The position numbers and the translations under genes were made by a program. Of a stretch of 64,000 bases of DNA, positions 9,001-16,783 are shown piece after piece. Numbering within the stretch: the stretch's first letter is position 1; every line of letters starts with the position of its first letter. Origin of the DNA: Arthrobacter sp. zg-Y20 (GTDB lineage: Bacteria; Actinomycetota; Actinomycetes; Actinomycetales; Micrococcaceae). The notes below the pieces were generated by a model. That model was not told the origin of the DNA. It did no database searches and worked only from the letters and a program-made list of their open reading frames with translations. The DNA lies in contig NZ_CP126241.1 in assembly GCF_030142075.1 (NCBI RefSeq), positions 1,426,001 to 1,490,000 of the forward strand. The letters run 5' to 3'.

Positions 9001-9768
9001 TTAATCCGGGCTCATGCCGCAGCTAAGGTTCAGCACGGCGCCGTTCATGGCCTCGGCCCCGCCATCGGCAAGGAAAACCGCCGCGCGGGCGACGTCGTCG
9101 AGCGTCGGCAGGGTTTTACTGCTGGTCAGGGATTCCAGAAAGGTCCGGAATTCGCTCACCGGCATCGGCAGATCGGGTGTGTCGCCCAGTGTTTCGGCGA
9201 TCCGCTGCGGCCGAAGGCAAACAGTGCGTACACCTGAGGGGCCCAGCTCGGCCGCCAGTGTACGCGTCAGGGCCTCGACGGCGGCGCAGGCCGCGGCGAA
9301 TCCGCCCACGCCCGCCAGCGACATCCGGGCGGGCGAGGCGGAGAGGGTCAGGATGGTCCCCGCCTGCTGCCGGACCATGTGCCCGGCTGCTGCCCGCGCG
9401 GTCAGGAACTGTGTCCGCGGCCAGGCCGTGAGCGGGTCCAGGAGGTCGGCCAGCGGCATCTCCAGCAGCGGGATTCCCTGCACCAGCGGGATTCCGACGG
9501 CGTTCATCACGACGTCGATCCGTCCGGCTGAAGAGATTACCTCCCTGGTGAAGTCCTCCACCGCCAGAGGATCGGCGGCATCCAGCACGTGCGTCGACAC
9601 CGGCTCGGCGGTGAGGTCCCGAAGCCCCGCGGCGGCTCGGGACAGGTGCTCGTCCGTCCTGCCCGCCAGGAAGAGCCGGGCGCCCCGGGCGGCGAAGGCC
9701 GAAGCCACCGCGCTGCCGATGGCGCCCGCGGCTCCGTAGACAACTGCAACTGATCCTTGAACCGGCAT
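9001..9768 (-). CDS. Short-chain dehydrogenase/reductase fold protein, atypical active site
   Basis: The 255-residue protein has the SDR Rossmann fold: YGAAGAIG at residues 11-18 for nucleotide binding, AGRTDEH after the second strand, and NAVG in the position of the NNAG motif. The active-site region is unusual. Where a classical SDR has YxxxK, this protein reads GFAAACAAVEALTR, with Phe for Tyr and Cys for Lys. The preceding Ser is kept (TLSASPARMS). A strong AAGGAGA site lies just before the ATG at 9768. It may bind NAD(P) without classical reductase chemistry; no function can be assigned. Confidence 0.8.
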   Translation of the reverse strand: MPVQGSVAVVYGAAGAIGSAVASAFAARGARLFLAGRTDEHLSRAAAGLRDLTAEPVSTHVLDAADPLAVEDFTREVISSAGRIDVVMNAVGIPLVQGIPLLEMPLADLLDPLTAWPRTQFLTARAAAGHMVRQQAGTILTLSASPARMSLAGVGGFAAACAAVEALTRTLAAELGPSGVRTVCLRPQRIAETLGDTPDLPMPVSEFRTFLESLTSSKTLPTLDDVARAAVFLADGGAEAMNGAVLNLSCGMSPD

Positions 9769-9860
9769 GTTTTCTCCTTCGGTCAGCTCTATCCCGCAAC
9801 CTTGCAGGCCGGGAACACCGGTGTCACCCGTGGCCGCGCTATTGCCCCGGCGGAGGTTAA

Positions 9861-10112
9861 TGGGCAGCGCGCTTCCGGTGCCGCCGCCGGCGCATTATCC
9901 TGTCACCGGAAACCGGCGGACCGCTGCTGGAAGGCCTGCTGCAGGTGCTGGTCGTAGAGGGCTTGGACGGAGTCCATGAGCAGCTGGTACAACGGGGCAT
10001 AGATGTCGTCACGCCTCCGGAAACCGGACCCTGGGGCGAGCGGTTTGCCTAGTACCGGGATCCGAACGGTCTGATAGTCCAACTCGTTGAGTGGGTGGAG
10101 GGACATGAGTGA
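9861..10112 (+). pseudogene. Remnant of a VOC-family gene
   Basis: Reading from 9891 gives RIILSPETGGPLLEGLLQ, then VVEGLDGVHEQLVQRGIDVV, TPPETGPWGERFA, a TAG stop at 10050, and YRDPNGLIVQLVEWVEGHE in the same frame. This is a typical C-terminal half of a VOC/glyoxalase protein with one nonsense codon, where Gln is expected. A TAA at 9858 blocks the frame upstream, and no N-terminal half can be recognised. The final TGA overlaps the ATG of the next gene, so the pair was once an operon. Confidence 0.6.
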
Positions 10113-10467
10113 CAACATCCCAACGGAGCTCGCACGGGAGGAGCTTGTCCGTCTGGAACGGCGGCTGGCCCTGGAAGGTGCACCGGCATATGAGGACCTG
10201 CTGCACCGGGACGCTCTGGTCATCGTCCCCGGTGCCGTGCTCAACAAGGGGGAATGCGTTGCAGCCATTGAAGCCTCCGCTCCCTGGGACCGAATCGATA
10301 TCGACCCGTTCTGGTATTTCGGTACGGCCGACACAGCAAGCATCGCGTACAGGTTCACAGGCAACCGCGGCCCCGACGAGTACCAGGCCGTGATGCTGTC
10401 CAGCTACCTTCTCGACGCGGGTTGGCCTCAGTTGATCCATCATCAGCAGACAGTGGAGGCGCCATAG
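10105..10467 (+). CDS. NTF2-like/DUF4440 family protein
   Basis: The 120-residue protein looks like a small NTF2-fold (SnoaL/DUF4440) protein. It has a leading helix with EELVRLERRLALEG, then YEDLLHRDALVIVPGAVLNKGECVAAIEA, then strands through DPFWYFGTADTASIAYRFTG and YQAVMLSSYLLDAGWPQLIHHQQT. Such proteins are often enzymes or binding subunits in small metabolite pathways; no substrate is evident. ATG 10105 is used because it sits in the ATGAGTGA overlap with the decayed VOC frame and has GGAGG upstream (10097-10101). The family call rests on fold-like patterns only. Confidence 0.62.
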   Translation: MSDNIPTELAREELVRLERRLALEGAPAYEDLLHRDALVIVPGAVLNKGECVAAIEASAPWDRIDIDPFWYFGTADTASIAYRFTGNRGPDEYQAVMLSSYLLDAGWPQLIHHQQTVEAP

Positions 10468-10555
10468 CTGCCCGCTTTCTTTGGATCCGGGTCCCGAAGC
10501 ATCCATTACCACCGTTTCGGTTGCAGGGTGAAAGGCGGGATGGAAGCCTCGGTGC

Positions 10556-12109
10556 ATGCAAAATTTGAAGCTCCGTAAGGCCCTGGTCCTACCTTCCGTC
10601 TGCAGCCTGGCGGCAGGGCTTGCAGTGGCAGGAACGCTGTTCACGGCTCCCGCGGCCGCGGCACTGGCGCCGGTCAATCCTGTCCGGATCAACGACGCCG
10701 CCCCGGCGAACTCAGGATTCCTCGTTTTTGTGGAAGGAAATACGGCCATCAATGCAGATGAATCGGAAGGTTCCATCGCAATTGGAGGGAACCTGAGCTT
10801 CAGCACCTCCTACAACATCGCCATTTCGGAAGTACTCCAGACACCCACTGCACCCGGTGATCCGGCTCCGGTGTCGCTTTGGGTCGGGGGAGGAATCGCC
10901 TGGCCGGACAACGGGTCAATCGTCAGCGTGAACCAGGGCACCACGAAGGTCGGGGACACGAGCACCTACACGGCGTACGACGTGGACCCGAACGGCGCTC
11001 AAGTGAATTACCGGTTGACCGAGTTCGGTCAGCCGTACACGTCCACGCCCCAGATCAATGGCACGGTCCGCCAGACTCCCGCATCCGTCGCCGCGACCGA
11101 GGGCATTGTCGACATTCCCGGCGCTTTCACCCAATACCGGGCGCTCACCCAGGAGATGGGGGCCTGCACCGAGACCTTGGCACTGCGCAACGCCAACGGC
11201 GATCCGTTGCCCCGTCCGGTGGCTGCCGGGACCAACGCCTACATCACCCTCGTGGAAGGCCAGACCAACGTCCTGAACCTCACGGCCGAGGAACTGGACG
11301 CCCTGGACGTCCTTACCTTCACCAACCAGCCCACCGCGGCCACACCATTGCTGGTCAATGTCTCTGGGACCTCGTTCAACGGAACCACCCCGAACCTTGC
11401 CGGCATAGGCCGGGACCAAGCACCGTATATCATGTGGAACTTCCCTTTCGCCACCAGTGTTACCGCCACGGGAGGGGCCGCCCTGCAGGGAACGTTGTAT
11501 GCACCGAACGCGGACGTCGCTTGGCTCACCACCCAGAACATTGAAGGAAACATTATCGCGGGCTCGCTCACCCACGGGGCTTTGAACGAGCGGGAGACAG
11601 GACCGCGCGAGATCCACAGTGAGGCGTTCGCCACCACGTTGAGCTGCGCAGATCCGACACCTACTCCCACTCCGACTCCGACGCCAACTCCCACTCCGAC
11701 GCCGACTCCCACTCCCACTCCGGAGCCCACGCCCACCCCCACGACGTGCCCGCCGACCCCAACTCCCACCCCAACGCCCACCCCAACGCCCACTCCCACA
11801 CCGACGATCACGCCGACCCCGACAATCACGCCTACTCCGACAATCACGCCGACCCCGACAATCACGCCTACTCCGACAATCACGCCGACCCCGACAATCA
11901 CGCCTACTCCGACGATCACGCCTACTCCGGAACCGACCACTACTCGGGCCTGTCTGCCAGCCGCCAACCCGCTACCGGCCCAGACTGTGCGGCCCCAGCT
12001 ACCCAACACTGGTACCGGGCCTGCGGCTCTGCGCTGGCTTTCCGCAGCGCTCGTGCTGGCAGGAGGCACGGGAATCTATCTTGCCCGGGGCCGTGGATCG
12101 CGCGAATAG
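10556..12109 (+). CDS. Choice-of-anchor A surface protein with Pro/Thr stalk and LPNTG signal
   Basis: The 517-residue protein is secreted and probably fixed to the cell wall. A signal peptide occupies residues 1-36, ending in APAAAA. A choice-of-anchor A domain follows (about 40-340), starting [25 protein letters not shown] stalk of Pro-Thr repeats spans about 365-460, with two Cys. At the C-terminus are LPNTG (residues 482-486), a hydrophobic segment and a basic tail, the standard sortase substrate layout. No sortase gene lies in the window. Its leader and anchor resemble those of the next gene. Role unknown; adhesion or a surface matrix is inference. Confidence 0.82.
   Translation: MQNLKLRKALVLPSVCSLAAGLAVAGTLFTAPAAAALAPVNPVRINDAAPANSGFLVFVEGNTAINADESEGSIAIGGNLSFSTSYNIAISEVLQTPTAPGDPAPVSLWVGGGIAWPDNGSIVSVNQGTTKVGDTSTYTAYDVDPNGAQVNYRLTEFGQPYTSTPQINGTVRQTPASVAATEGIVDIPGAFTQYRALTQEMGACTETLALRNANGDPLPRPVAAGTNAYITLVEGQTNVLNLTAEELDALDVLTFTNQPTAATPLLVNVSGTSFNGTTPNLAGIGRDQAPYIMWNFPFATSVTATGGAALQGTLYAPNADVAWLTTQNIEGNIIAGSLTHGALNERETGPREIHSEAFATTLSCADPTPTPTPTPTPTPTPTPTPTPTPEPTPTPTTCPPTPTPTPTPTPTPTPTPTITPTPTITPTPTITPTPTITPTPTITPTPTITPTPTITPTPEPTTTRACLPAANPLPAQTVRPQLPNTGTGPAALRWLSAALVLAGGTGIYLARGRGSRE
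11656..11940 (+). repeat. Pro-Thr stalk repeat array
   Basis: A tandem array codes for the stalk. The first part is a 6-base Pro-Thr repeat with CCGACG, CCCACT and similar variants. The second part, 11813-11920, is six copies of an 18-base unit coding for PTPTIT, with two unit types alternating in the first five copies (36-base higher order). Such arrays are prone to copy-number change by slippage. Confidence 0.88.
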
Positions 12110-12238
12110 CCGGGAACGCACGCCAGACACGGATCGGTGCAGGCACTACCTATGTGGCGGGTGGGGCCAGCGTGAAACTCATGCGGACTTCTGCATTTAC
12201 TGTTGTCGAGCGGAAACCAAGGTGCAAGCCTCTGGCCT

Positions 12239-12931
12239 ATGCACACTAAACGTCACTCAAGAGCCCTAATTGTCACTACTATGTGCAGCCTCGCGACAGG
12301 GTTCGCCCTGACAGGCTCCCTGGCCACCGCCCCGTCCGCCGCCGCGCTTGAACCGGCGTCCTCGGCCCAGGTCAGCAATGCCGTTTCGTTGGAAAACGGC
12401 ATACTTATGTCCCTTACCGACCCCACACCCACGTGTTCCCCCTCGCTGGCGCCCGCCCCTACAGAGCCGGCGCCAACGCCAACCGATCCGGATCCCGTGC
12501 CCACGTCAGGCGTCCCGGAGCCTACGCCTACAGTCCCGGCGCCGACCCCGACGCCCACGGAGCCTTCGCCCAGCCCGACGACGACGGAGCCCAGCCCGCC
12601 GATGACTACCTCGGAGCCCAGCCCGCCGATGACTACCTCGGAGCCCAGCCCGCCGATGACTACCTCGGAGCCGAGCCCGCCGATGACGGACCCCGAGCCG
12701 AGTTCGACGGCAACTGACCCCTCCTTGACCGTAACGGGCTTGACGGTTGACAGGGTCCTGGCCGTCTCGCCTCCGTGCATGGGTGCTGTGGATTCATCGC
12801 AGCCCGAACGGGCAGGCTTGGCCAACACCGGAACAACCGGTACGTCGCTCAGCCTGCTGGCCGCAGGCGGAATGCTGACAGCCGGTGCGGCCGGGCTTTA
12901 CTTCGTTCGCCGACGCGGAGTTCGGGAGTAG
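12239..12931 (+). CDS. Stalk-only surface protein with LANTG sorting signal
   Basis: The 230-residue protein has a signal peptide (MHTKRHSRALIVTTMCSLATG onward, cleaved near APSAAA). A Pro/Thr/Ser/Glu-rich stalk follows, including nearly four copies of EPSPPMTTS. After a short segment with one Cys comes LANTG (residues 194-198), a hydrophobic stretch and the tail RRRGVRE. LAxTG is the motif preferred by class E sortases of high-GC Gram-positives. There is no globular domain. The leader (CSLATGFALTGSLATAPSAAA) parallels that of the preceding gene, so the two appear to be paralogues, this one without the anchor-A domain. ATG 12239 is chosen for its signal peptide. Confidence 0.7.
   Translation: MHTKRHSRALIVTTMCSLATGFALTGSLATAPSAAALEPASSAQVSNAVSLENGILMSLTDPTPTCSPSLAPAPTEPAPTPTDPDPVPTSGVPEPTPTVPAPTPTPTEPSPSPTTTEPSPPMTTSEPSPPMTTSEPSPPMTTSEPSPPMTDPEPSSTATDPSLTVTGLTVDRVLAVSPPCMGAVDSSQPERAGLANTGTTGTSLSLLAAGGMLTAGAAGLYFVRRRGVRE
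12587..12688 (+). repeat. 27-base tandem repeat in the stalk gene
   Basis: Three identical 27-base units (12587-12613, 12614-12640, 12641-12667) and a diverged partial fourth (12668-12688) code for EPSPPMTTS. The identity at DNA level suggests recent expansion. Confidence 0.92.
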
Positions 12932-13284
12932 AACGCTCTGCCGGTCCATCCTTCCCATAGCAAAGGTCCCTGCCGGCCCCCGTACTTGACGGGGCGCCGG
13001 CAGGCCGCCGGCCAGTTGGAACCGCCCCGCGTTGCGCAGGGCGAGAGGGGGGGGCATGGCCGGTCCGGCGACACAGTGCTCCGCCGCAGCGCCTCATCCG
13101 ACCGCTCAGACGGAGGTGGAAGGGACCCGGCGCGACAGCATGTTTCGACGCCCCTGAACAACCAGTGCCGTTGGAGGCCGGCAGCGGGTAGGCTAATACA
13201 GCAGGTAAGGCAGAAACAGTCATCGGAACCGGGTCAGCCAGGACAACTGGCTGATCAGTTTTCTTTTTGGGGAGGAAATTGCAC
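12932..13284. other. Intergenic region between surface gene and garA
   Basis: No gene is visible in 353 bases. A strong hairpin at 12969-13004 pairs CCTGCCGGC with GCCGGCAGG plus an inner CCCCG/CGGGG and probably ends the surface-protein transcript, though no T-tract follows. A run of eight G lies at 13047-13054. TAGGCT at 13189-13194 is a possible -10 for garA. GGAGG at 13271-13275 is the garA ribosome site. Confidence 0.5.
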
Positions 13285-13773
13285 ATGGCGGGCGAGCAGT
13301 ACAGCGCCGAACGAACGGGCGACCGACGGGAACCCAGCTCGGAAGACACCACATCCATCAGTCTTCCGCCAATCTCAGACTCCACCACGGTGGAGCCTAA
13401 GCTCACCCCGGACGAGCGCGCCGCGGTCGCGGCCCTTCCGGCGGGCTCCGCCCTGCTGATTGCCCACACCGGCCCCAACGCAGGTGCGCGTTTCCTGCTG
13501 GACCAAGACGTCACCACTGCAGGACGGCACCCCAACGCGGACGTTTTCCTGGACGACGTGACGGTGTCCCGCAAGCATGTGGAGTTCCGGCGCACTGCGG
13601 AAGGATTCCGGGTAGTGGATGCCATGAGCCTGAACGGCACCTATGTCAACAACGACCGCGTGGACAGCGTGCTGCTGCGCACCGGCAGCGAAGTGCAGAT
13701 CGGCAAGTTCCGCCTGACTTTCTATGCTGCCCGGCCCGCATCTGCAGGAAACCAGGCGCCGGCACAGGCGTAG
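13285..13773 (+). CDS. garA: GarA/OdhI-type FHA-domain regulator
   Basis: The 162-residue protein has an N-terminal phospho-acceptor motif and one FHA domain. In mycobacteria and corynebacteria this protein, when unphosphorylated, inhibits 2-oxoglutarate dehydrogenase and controls glutamate metabolism, and PknB/PknG phosphorylate a Thr in ETTS. Here the motif reads EDTTS at residues 20-24. The FHA domain (about 58-152) keeps the phosphothreonine-binding residues: Arg81 in AGRHP, Ser95 and His98 in VSRKH, and Asn117 in LNGTYV. GGAGG lies ten bases before ATG 13285. The following three genes match the Rv1827-Rv1830 order of M. tuberculosis. Confidence 0.9.
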   Translation: MAGEQYSAERTGDRREPSSEDTTSISLPPISDSTTVEPKLTPDERAAVAALPAGSALLIAHTGPNAGARFLLDQDVTTAGRHPNADVFLDDVTVSRKHVEFRRTAEGFRVVDAMSLNGTYVNNDRVDSVLLRTGSEVQIGKFRLTFYAARPASAGNQAPAQA

Positions 13774-13792
13774 GGCAGATAAGGTAGTAGTC

Positions 13793-14542
13793 ATGTCAGC
13801 ATCTCAGTCCGTCAGGCGCAGCACCGGACCCGAACGGCTGCGCGGCAGGGTGCTGAACATCGGTGAAGTACTCGGCGAGCTCAGCGGGGATTTCCCCGCC
13901 ATCAGCGCGTCCAAGATCCGTTTCCTGGAGGAAAAGGGTCTGGTGACGCCGCAGCGTACGGCGGCCGGCTACCGGAAATACAGCACCGCCGACGTCGAGC
14001 GCCTCCGCTTCGTGCTTGCCCTCCAGCGAGACCAGTACCTGCCCCTGAAGGTCATCAAGGATTACCTTGATGCGATCGACCGGGGTGAACGGCCCGAATC
14101 CCTCCCCGGCGGGATGTCCTTGGCACCGCGCGTTGTTTCCGACCAGCTGGCCGGAGAGCTGTCGGCCCGAGCACACGCGCGGACACTGACGTTTGACGAA
14201 CTGGTGCAGGAATCCGGAGCCAGCGCCGACCTGGTGCGGAGTTTGGCCAGCTACGGCCTGATCGGGCCGGCCGATGAGAACTACGACGAGCACGCGCTGA
14301 AAGTGGCCAAGGCGTGCGCCCAGCTTGAAGCCCATGGCATCGAGCCGCGGCACCTGCGCCCTTTCCGTGCCGCAGCGGATCGTGAACTGGGCCTGGTGGA
14401 ACGTGTGGTTGCTCCGGTTGCGTCCCGGCGCGACGTTGCGTCCAAAGCCAGAGCTGCCGAAACCGCACGGGAAATCAGCGACCTGTGCCTGAGCCTGCAC
14501 AGTGCGCTGGTCCACGGCCAGATCGCGCGGATGGAGTCCTGA
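13793..14542 (+). CDS. ftsR: MerR-family regulator FtsR-like
   Basis: The 249-residue protein starts with a MerR winged-helix domain (VLNIGEVLGELSGDFPAISASKIRFLEEKGLVTP, then AGYRKYSTADVERLRFVLALQRDQYLPLKVIKDYL). A conserved C-terminal region follows in place of a metal-binding tail. The orthologue next to garA in Corynebacterium, FtsR, activates ftsZ; in M. tuberculosis it is Rv1828. The start at 13793 is supported by AAGGTAG at 13781-13787. The name is given by family and gene order, and activity on the ftsZ gene in this window is inference. Confidence 0.85.
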   Translation: MSASQSVRRSTGPERLRGRVLNIGEVLGELSGDFPAISASKIRFLEEKGLVTPQRTAAGYRKYSTADVERLRFVLALQRDQYLPLKVIKDYLDAIDRGERPESLPGGMSLAPRVVSDQLAGELSARAHARTLTFDELVQESGASADLVRSLASYGLIGPADENYDEHALKVAKACAQLEAHGIEPRHLRPFRAAADRELGLVERVVAPVASRRDVASKARAAETAREISDLCLSLHSALVHGQIARMES

Positions 14543-14544
14543 GC

Positions 14545-15039
14545 ATGCAGGAAGTCGAAGTTGTGGGTGTCCGGATTGAACTGCCGTCCAACCAACCGCT
14601 GGTCCTGCTCAAGGAAATAAACGGGGAACGCCACCTGCCCATCTGGATCGGGGCGCCCGAGGCCAGCGCAATCGCTTTTGTGCAGCAGGGCATTGTCCCG
14701 CCGCGCCCCATGACCCATGACCTGCTGGTGAACCTCATCCACGCGCTCAAGCGCGAGGTCAGCCTCGTCCGGCTGATCTCGGTGGAGGACACCGTCTTCC
14801 ACGCCGAGATCGTCTTCGAGGACGGCACAGCGGTCAATTCACGTGCCTCTGACGCCATCGCAGTGGCCCTGCGCATCCCCTGCCCTATTTACTGCGCCGA
14901 CCAGGTCCTTGACGAGGCTGGCGTCCGCATTGCCGACGCTGACGACGACGGCGAGGAAGAGCAGGACAACGCCGAGCAGGAAATGCGGCAGTTCCGCGAG
15001 TTCCTGGCCGACGTCGAGCCTGAAGACTTCGAGCGCTAG
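14545..15039 (+). CDS. Bifunctional nuclease (BFN, DUF151) family protein
   Basis: The 164-residue protein belongs to the BFN/DUF151 family (Rv1829 in M. tuberculosis). The family core is visible: VGVRIELPSNQPLVLLKEINGERHLPIWIG, then EASAIAFVQQG, PRPMTHDLL and NSRASDAIAVALRIPCPIY. The last 35 residues are very acidic (DADDDGEEEQ). The start is two bases after the ftsR stop, so the two are cotranscribed. The nuclease label comes from a plant homologue and is not proven for bacterial members. Confidence 0.85.
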   Translation: MQEVEVVGVRIELPSNQPLVLLKEINGERHLPIWIGAPEASAIAFVQQGIVPPRPMTHDLLVNLIHALKREVSLVRLISVEDTVFHAEIVFEDGTAVNSRASDAIAVALRIPCPIYCADQVLDEAGVRIADADDDGEEEQDNAEQEMRQFREFLADVEPEDFER

Positions 15040-15231
15040 ACGCTTTTCCGGTCCCCGGGTCCGACACGCTGCGGAAAGTTCCGCCGCCTCTTTGACCTTG
15101 GTGCCCGTCAGTTCTAACGTCGAAGACATAGAGTTCCCATTGCACCGGGGGAGTTCTCGGGGGACACTGAGAAAGCCCCGACAGCTCCGGCCAGTGCCGA
15201 CCCCCAGGGGAACCGTTACTAGGAGGCACAA

Positions 15232-15813
15232 GTGAGTCCGAAAGGCGATGCCGGCCAGCATGCCGCAGCACCGGGGAGCATCCCTTCCCAGAGTGCGCAG
15301 GGCTTGCTGTTCACGGAGGACCTGCCTGTGCTGGATGAAGACGCCGGCTACCGCGGTCCCACGGCCTGCAAGGCCGCCGGAATCACCTACCGCCAGCTGG
15401 ATTACTGGGCCCGGACCGGGCTCGTTGAACCTGCCGTACGCGGTGCGGCCGGCTCCGGTACCCAGCGGCTGTACAGTTTCCGCGACATCCTGGTACTGAA
15501 AGTCGTCAAGCGTCTTTTGGACACCGGGGTATCGCTCCAACAGATCCGTACCGCGGTGGAACACCTGCGGGAGCGCGGCGTGGAGGATCTGGCGCAGATC
15601 ACCCTGATGAGCGACGGCGCCAGTGTGTACGAATGCACCTCCGCAGACGAGGTCATTGACCTGGTGCAGGGCGGACAGGGTGTCTTCGGAATCGCAGTCG
15701 GCCGCGTGTGGCGAGAGGTTGAAGGCAGCCTGGCCCAGCTCCCGAGCGAACACGTCAATGACTTTCCCGGCGACGAGCTGAGCCAGCGCCGGATCGCCCG
15801 CAAAATCAGCTAG
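15232..15813 (+). CDS. MerR-family regulator (Rv1830-like)
   Basis: The 193-residue protein has a MerR DNA-binding domain in its middle (YRGPTACKAAGITYRQLDYWARTGLVEP, then RLYSFRDILVLKVVKRLLDTGVSLQQIRTAVEHL). A C-terminal region of about 70 residues follows and ends in SQRRIARKIS. The GTG start at 15232 has a clear AGGAGG at 15221-15226. A 192-base leader separates it from the BFN gene, so it may be transcribed separately. The fourth position in the garA block identifies it with Rv1830. Its targets cannot be read from the sequence. Confidence 0.85.
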   Translation: MSPKGDAGQHAAAPGSIPSQSAQGLLFTEDLPVLDEDAGYRGPTACKAAGITYRQLDYWARTGLVEPAVRGAAGSGTQRLYSFRDILVLKVVKRLLDTGVSLQQIRTAVEHLRERGVEDLAQITLMSDGASVYECTSADEVIDLVQGGQGVFGIAVGRVWREVEGSLAQLPSEHVNDFPGDELSQRRIARKIS

Positions 15814-15847
15814 TCTCCTGCCGGCAGCGCCGGCAATAACGCTATGA

Positions 15848-15891
15848 CAAATGCAGGAAGGCCACCCCGCGGGGTGGCCTTCCTGCATTTG
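15848..15891. terminator. Perfect 44-base palindrome, bidirectional terminator
   Basis: CAAATGCAGGAAGGCCAC continues to CCCG at 15869, and the exact complement runs 15870-15891, giving a 22-base perfect stem without a loop. T-runs (CATTTG) flank both ends. It lies between the convergent merR and parA genes. Confidence 0.85.
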
Positions 15892-15931
15892 TACGCTGAA
15901 TCCTCAGCGGATGCTCAGATGCTGTCTTGGT

Positions 15932-16783
15932 TTACGCGACCGGGCGCCGCATCACGCGGTTGCGCACACTGCCCGTGTCCATGAGGTTCTTCAGCAACGC
16001 ATCAAAGGTTCCGGAGGCTTGCTTGGCGGATTCGCCGGGCCAGTGGTGGACGGAATGCGCTGCACCCTGAATCTGCTGCCAGTTGGCCTGCTCGGCAATG
16101 GTGGGGCTAAGCAGCAGATCGCCGAACATCTGCTTCATTTCAGCCAGCCGGAAAACATGCTCATTGGAACTGGGACGGACCCGGTTGGCAATGATCCCCG
16201 CCGGAGCGAGGTTGGGAGCGAACTCCTCCCGGAACAGTTCAAGGGCACGCATGGTCCGCTCGGTTCCGGCAACGGAAAACAGGCCGGGTTCGGCAACCAG
16301 CAGCACCCGGTTGCTGGCGGTCCATGCCATGCGGGTCAGCCCGTTCAGGGATGGCGGGCAGTCGATGAGGACCAGCCCGTAGCCGGTGACCCGGGAGAGC
16401 AGGTTGGTCAGGCGGCGGAGATCCCGCTTGCCCAGATCCGGGCGGTCGTAGATACCCGAATAAGCCGAGCCCATGGCAACGTCCAGCACGGGGCGCTTGC
16501 CGGTGTCCTTGGCCAGGCGGCGGGCGTTCTCCACCCAGCCGCTGGGCACCACGTTGTCGCTGAACTGGACCCGGCGGGGACTGCGCAGCATCTCGCCGAT
16601 GCCCAGCTGGTTTCCCGCACTGACGCCCAGGCCCGTGGTTGCATCAGCGTGCGGGTCCAGGTCCACGACCAGGGTCGGAATGCCCGCGGCCAGCGCGGCG
16701 GATGCCAGACCCAGAGTGACGGAGGTCTTGCCGACGCCGCCCTTCAGGCTGCTGATGCTCACTACTTGCACTTGTTGAACCAA
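15932..16783 (-). CDS. ParA/MinD-family ATPase
   Basis: The 283-residue ATPase has the deviant Walker A KGGVGKT at residues 14-20, VVDLDPHADATTGLGV, and LVLIDCPPSLNGLTRMA as Walker B, so it is a ParA-type dimerising ATPase. No parB or centromere-like repeats are nearby, and the chromosomal parA is normally elsewhere. It may therefore position another cargo or be an orphan ParA. The TTG at 16783 is the outermost start; GTG codons at 16771 or 16762 are equally possible, since none has a strong ribosome site. It is divergent from pyc. Confidence 0.85.
   Translation of the reverse strand: MVQQVQVVSISSLKGGVGKTSVTLGLASAALAAGIPTLVVDLDPHADATTGLGVSAGNQLGIGEMLRSPRRVQFSDNVVPSGWVENARRLAKDTGKRPVLDVAMGSAYSGIYDRPDLGKRDLRRLTNLLSRVTGYGLVLIDCPPSLNGLTRMAWTASNRVLLVAEPGLFSVAGTERTMRALELFREEFAPNLAPAGIIANRVRPSSNEHVFRLAEMKQMFGDLLLSPTIAEQANWQQIQGAAHSVHHWPGESAKQASGTFDALLKNLMDTGSVRNRVMRRPVA

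Noticed and set aside
10556-12931. Repeat arrays as possible CRISPR
   Set aside because: Repeats are in frame, code for Pro/Thr stalks and have no unique spacers. No cas genes are present.
15932-16783. Chromosome partition parAB locus
   Set aside because: No parB and no parS-like inverted repeats are nearby; the gene is kept as an orphan ParA-type ATPase.
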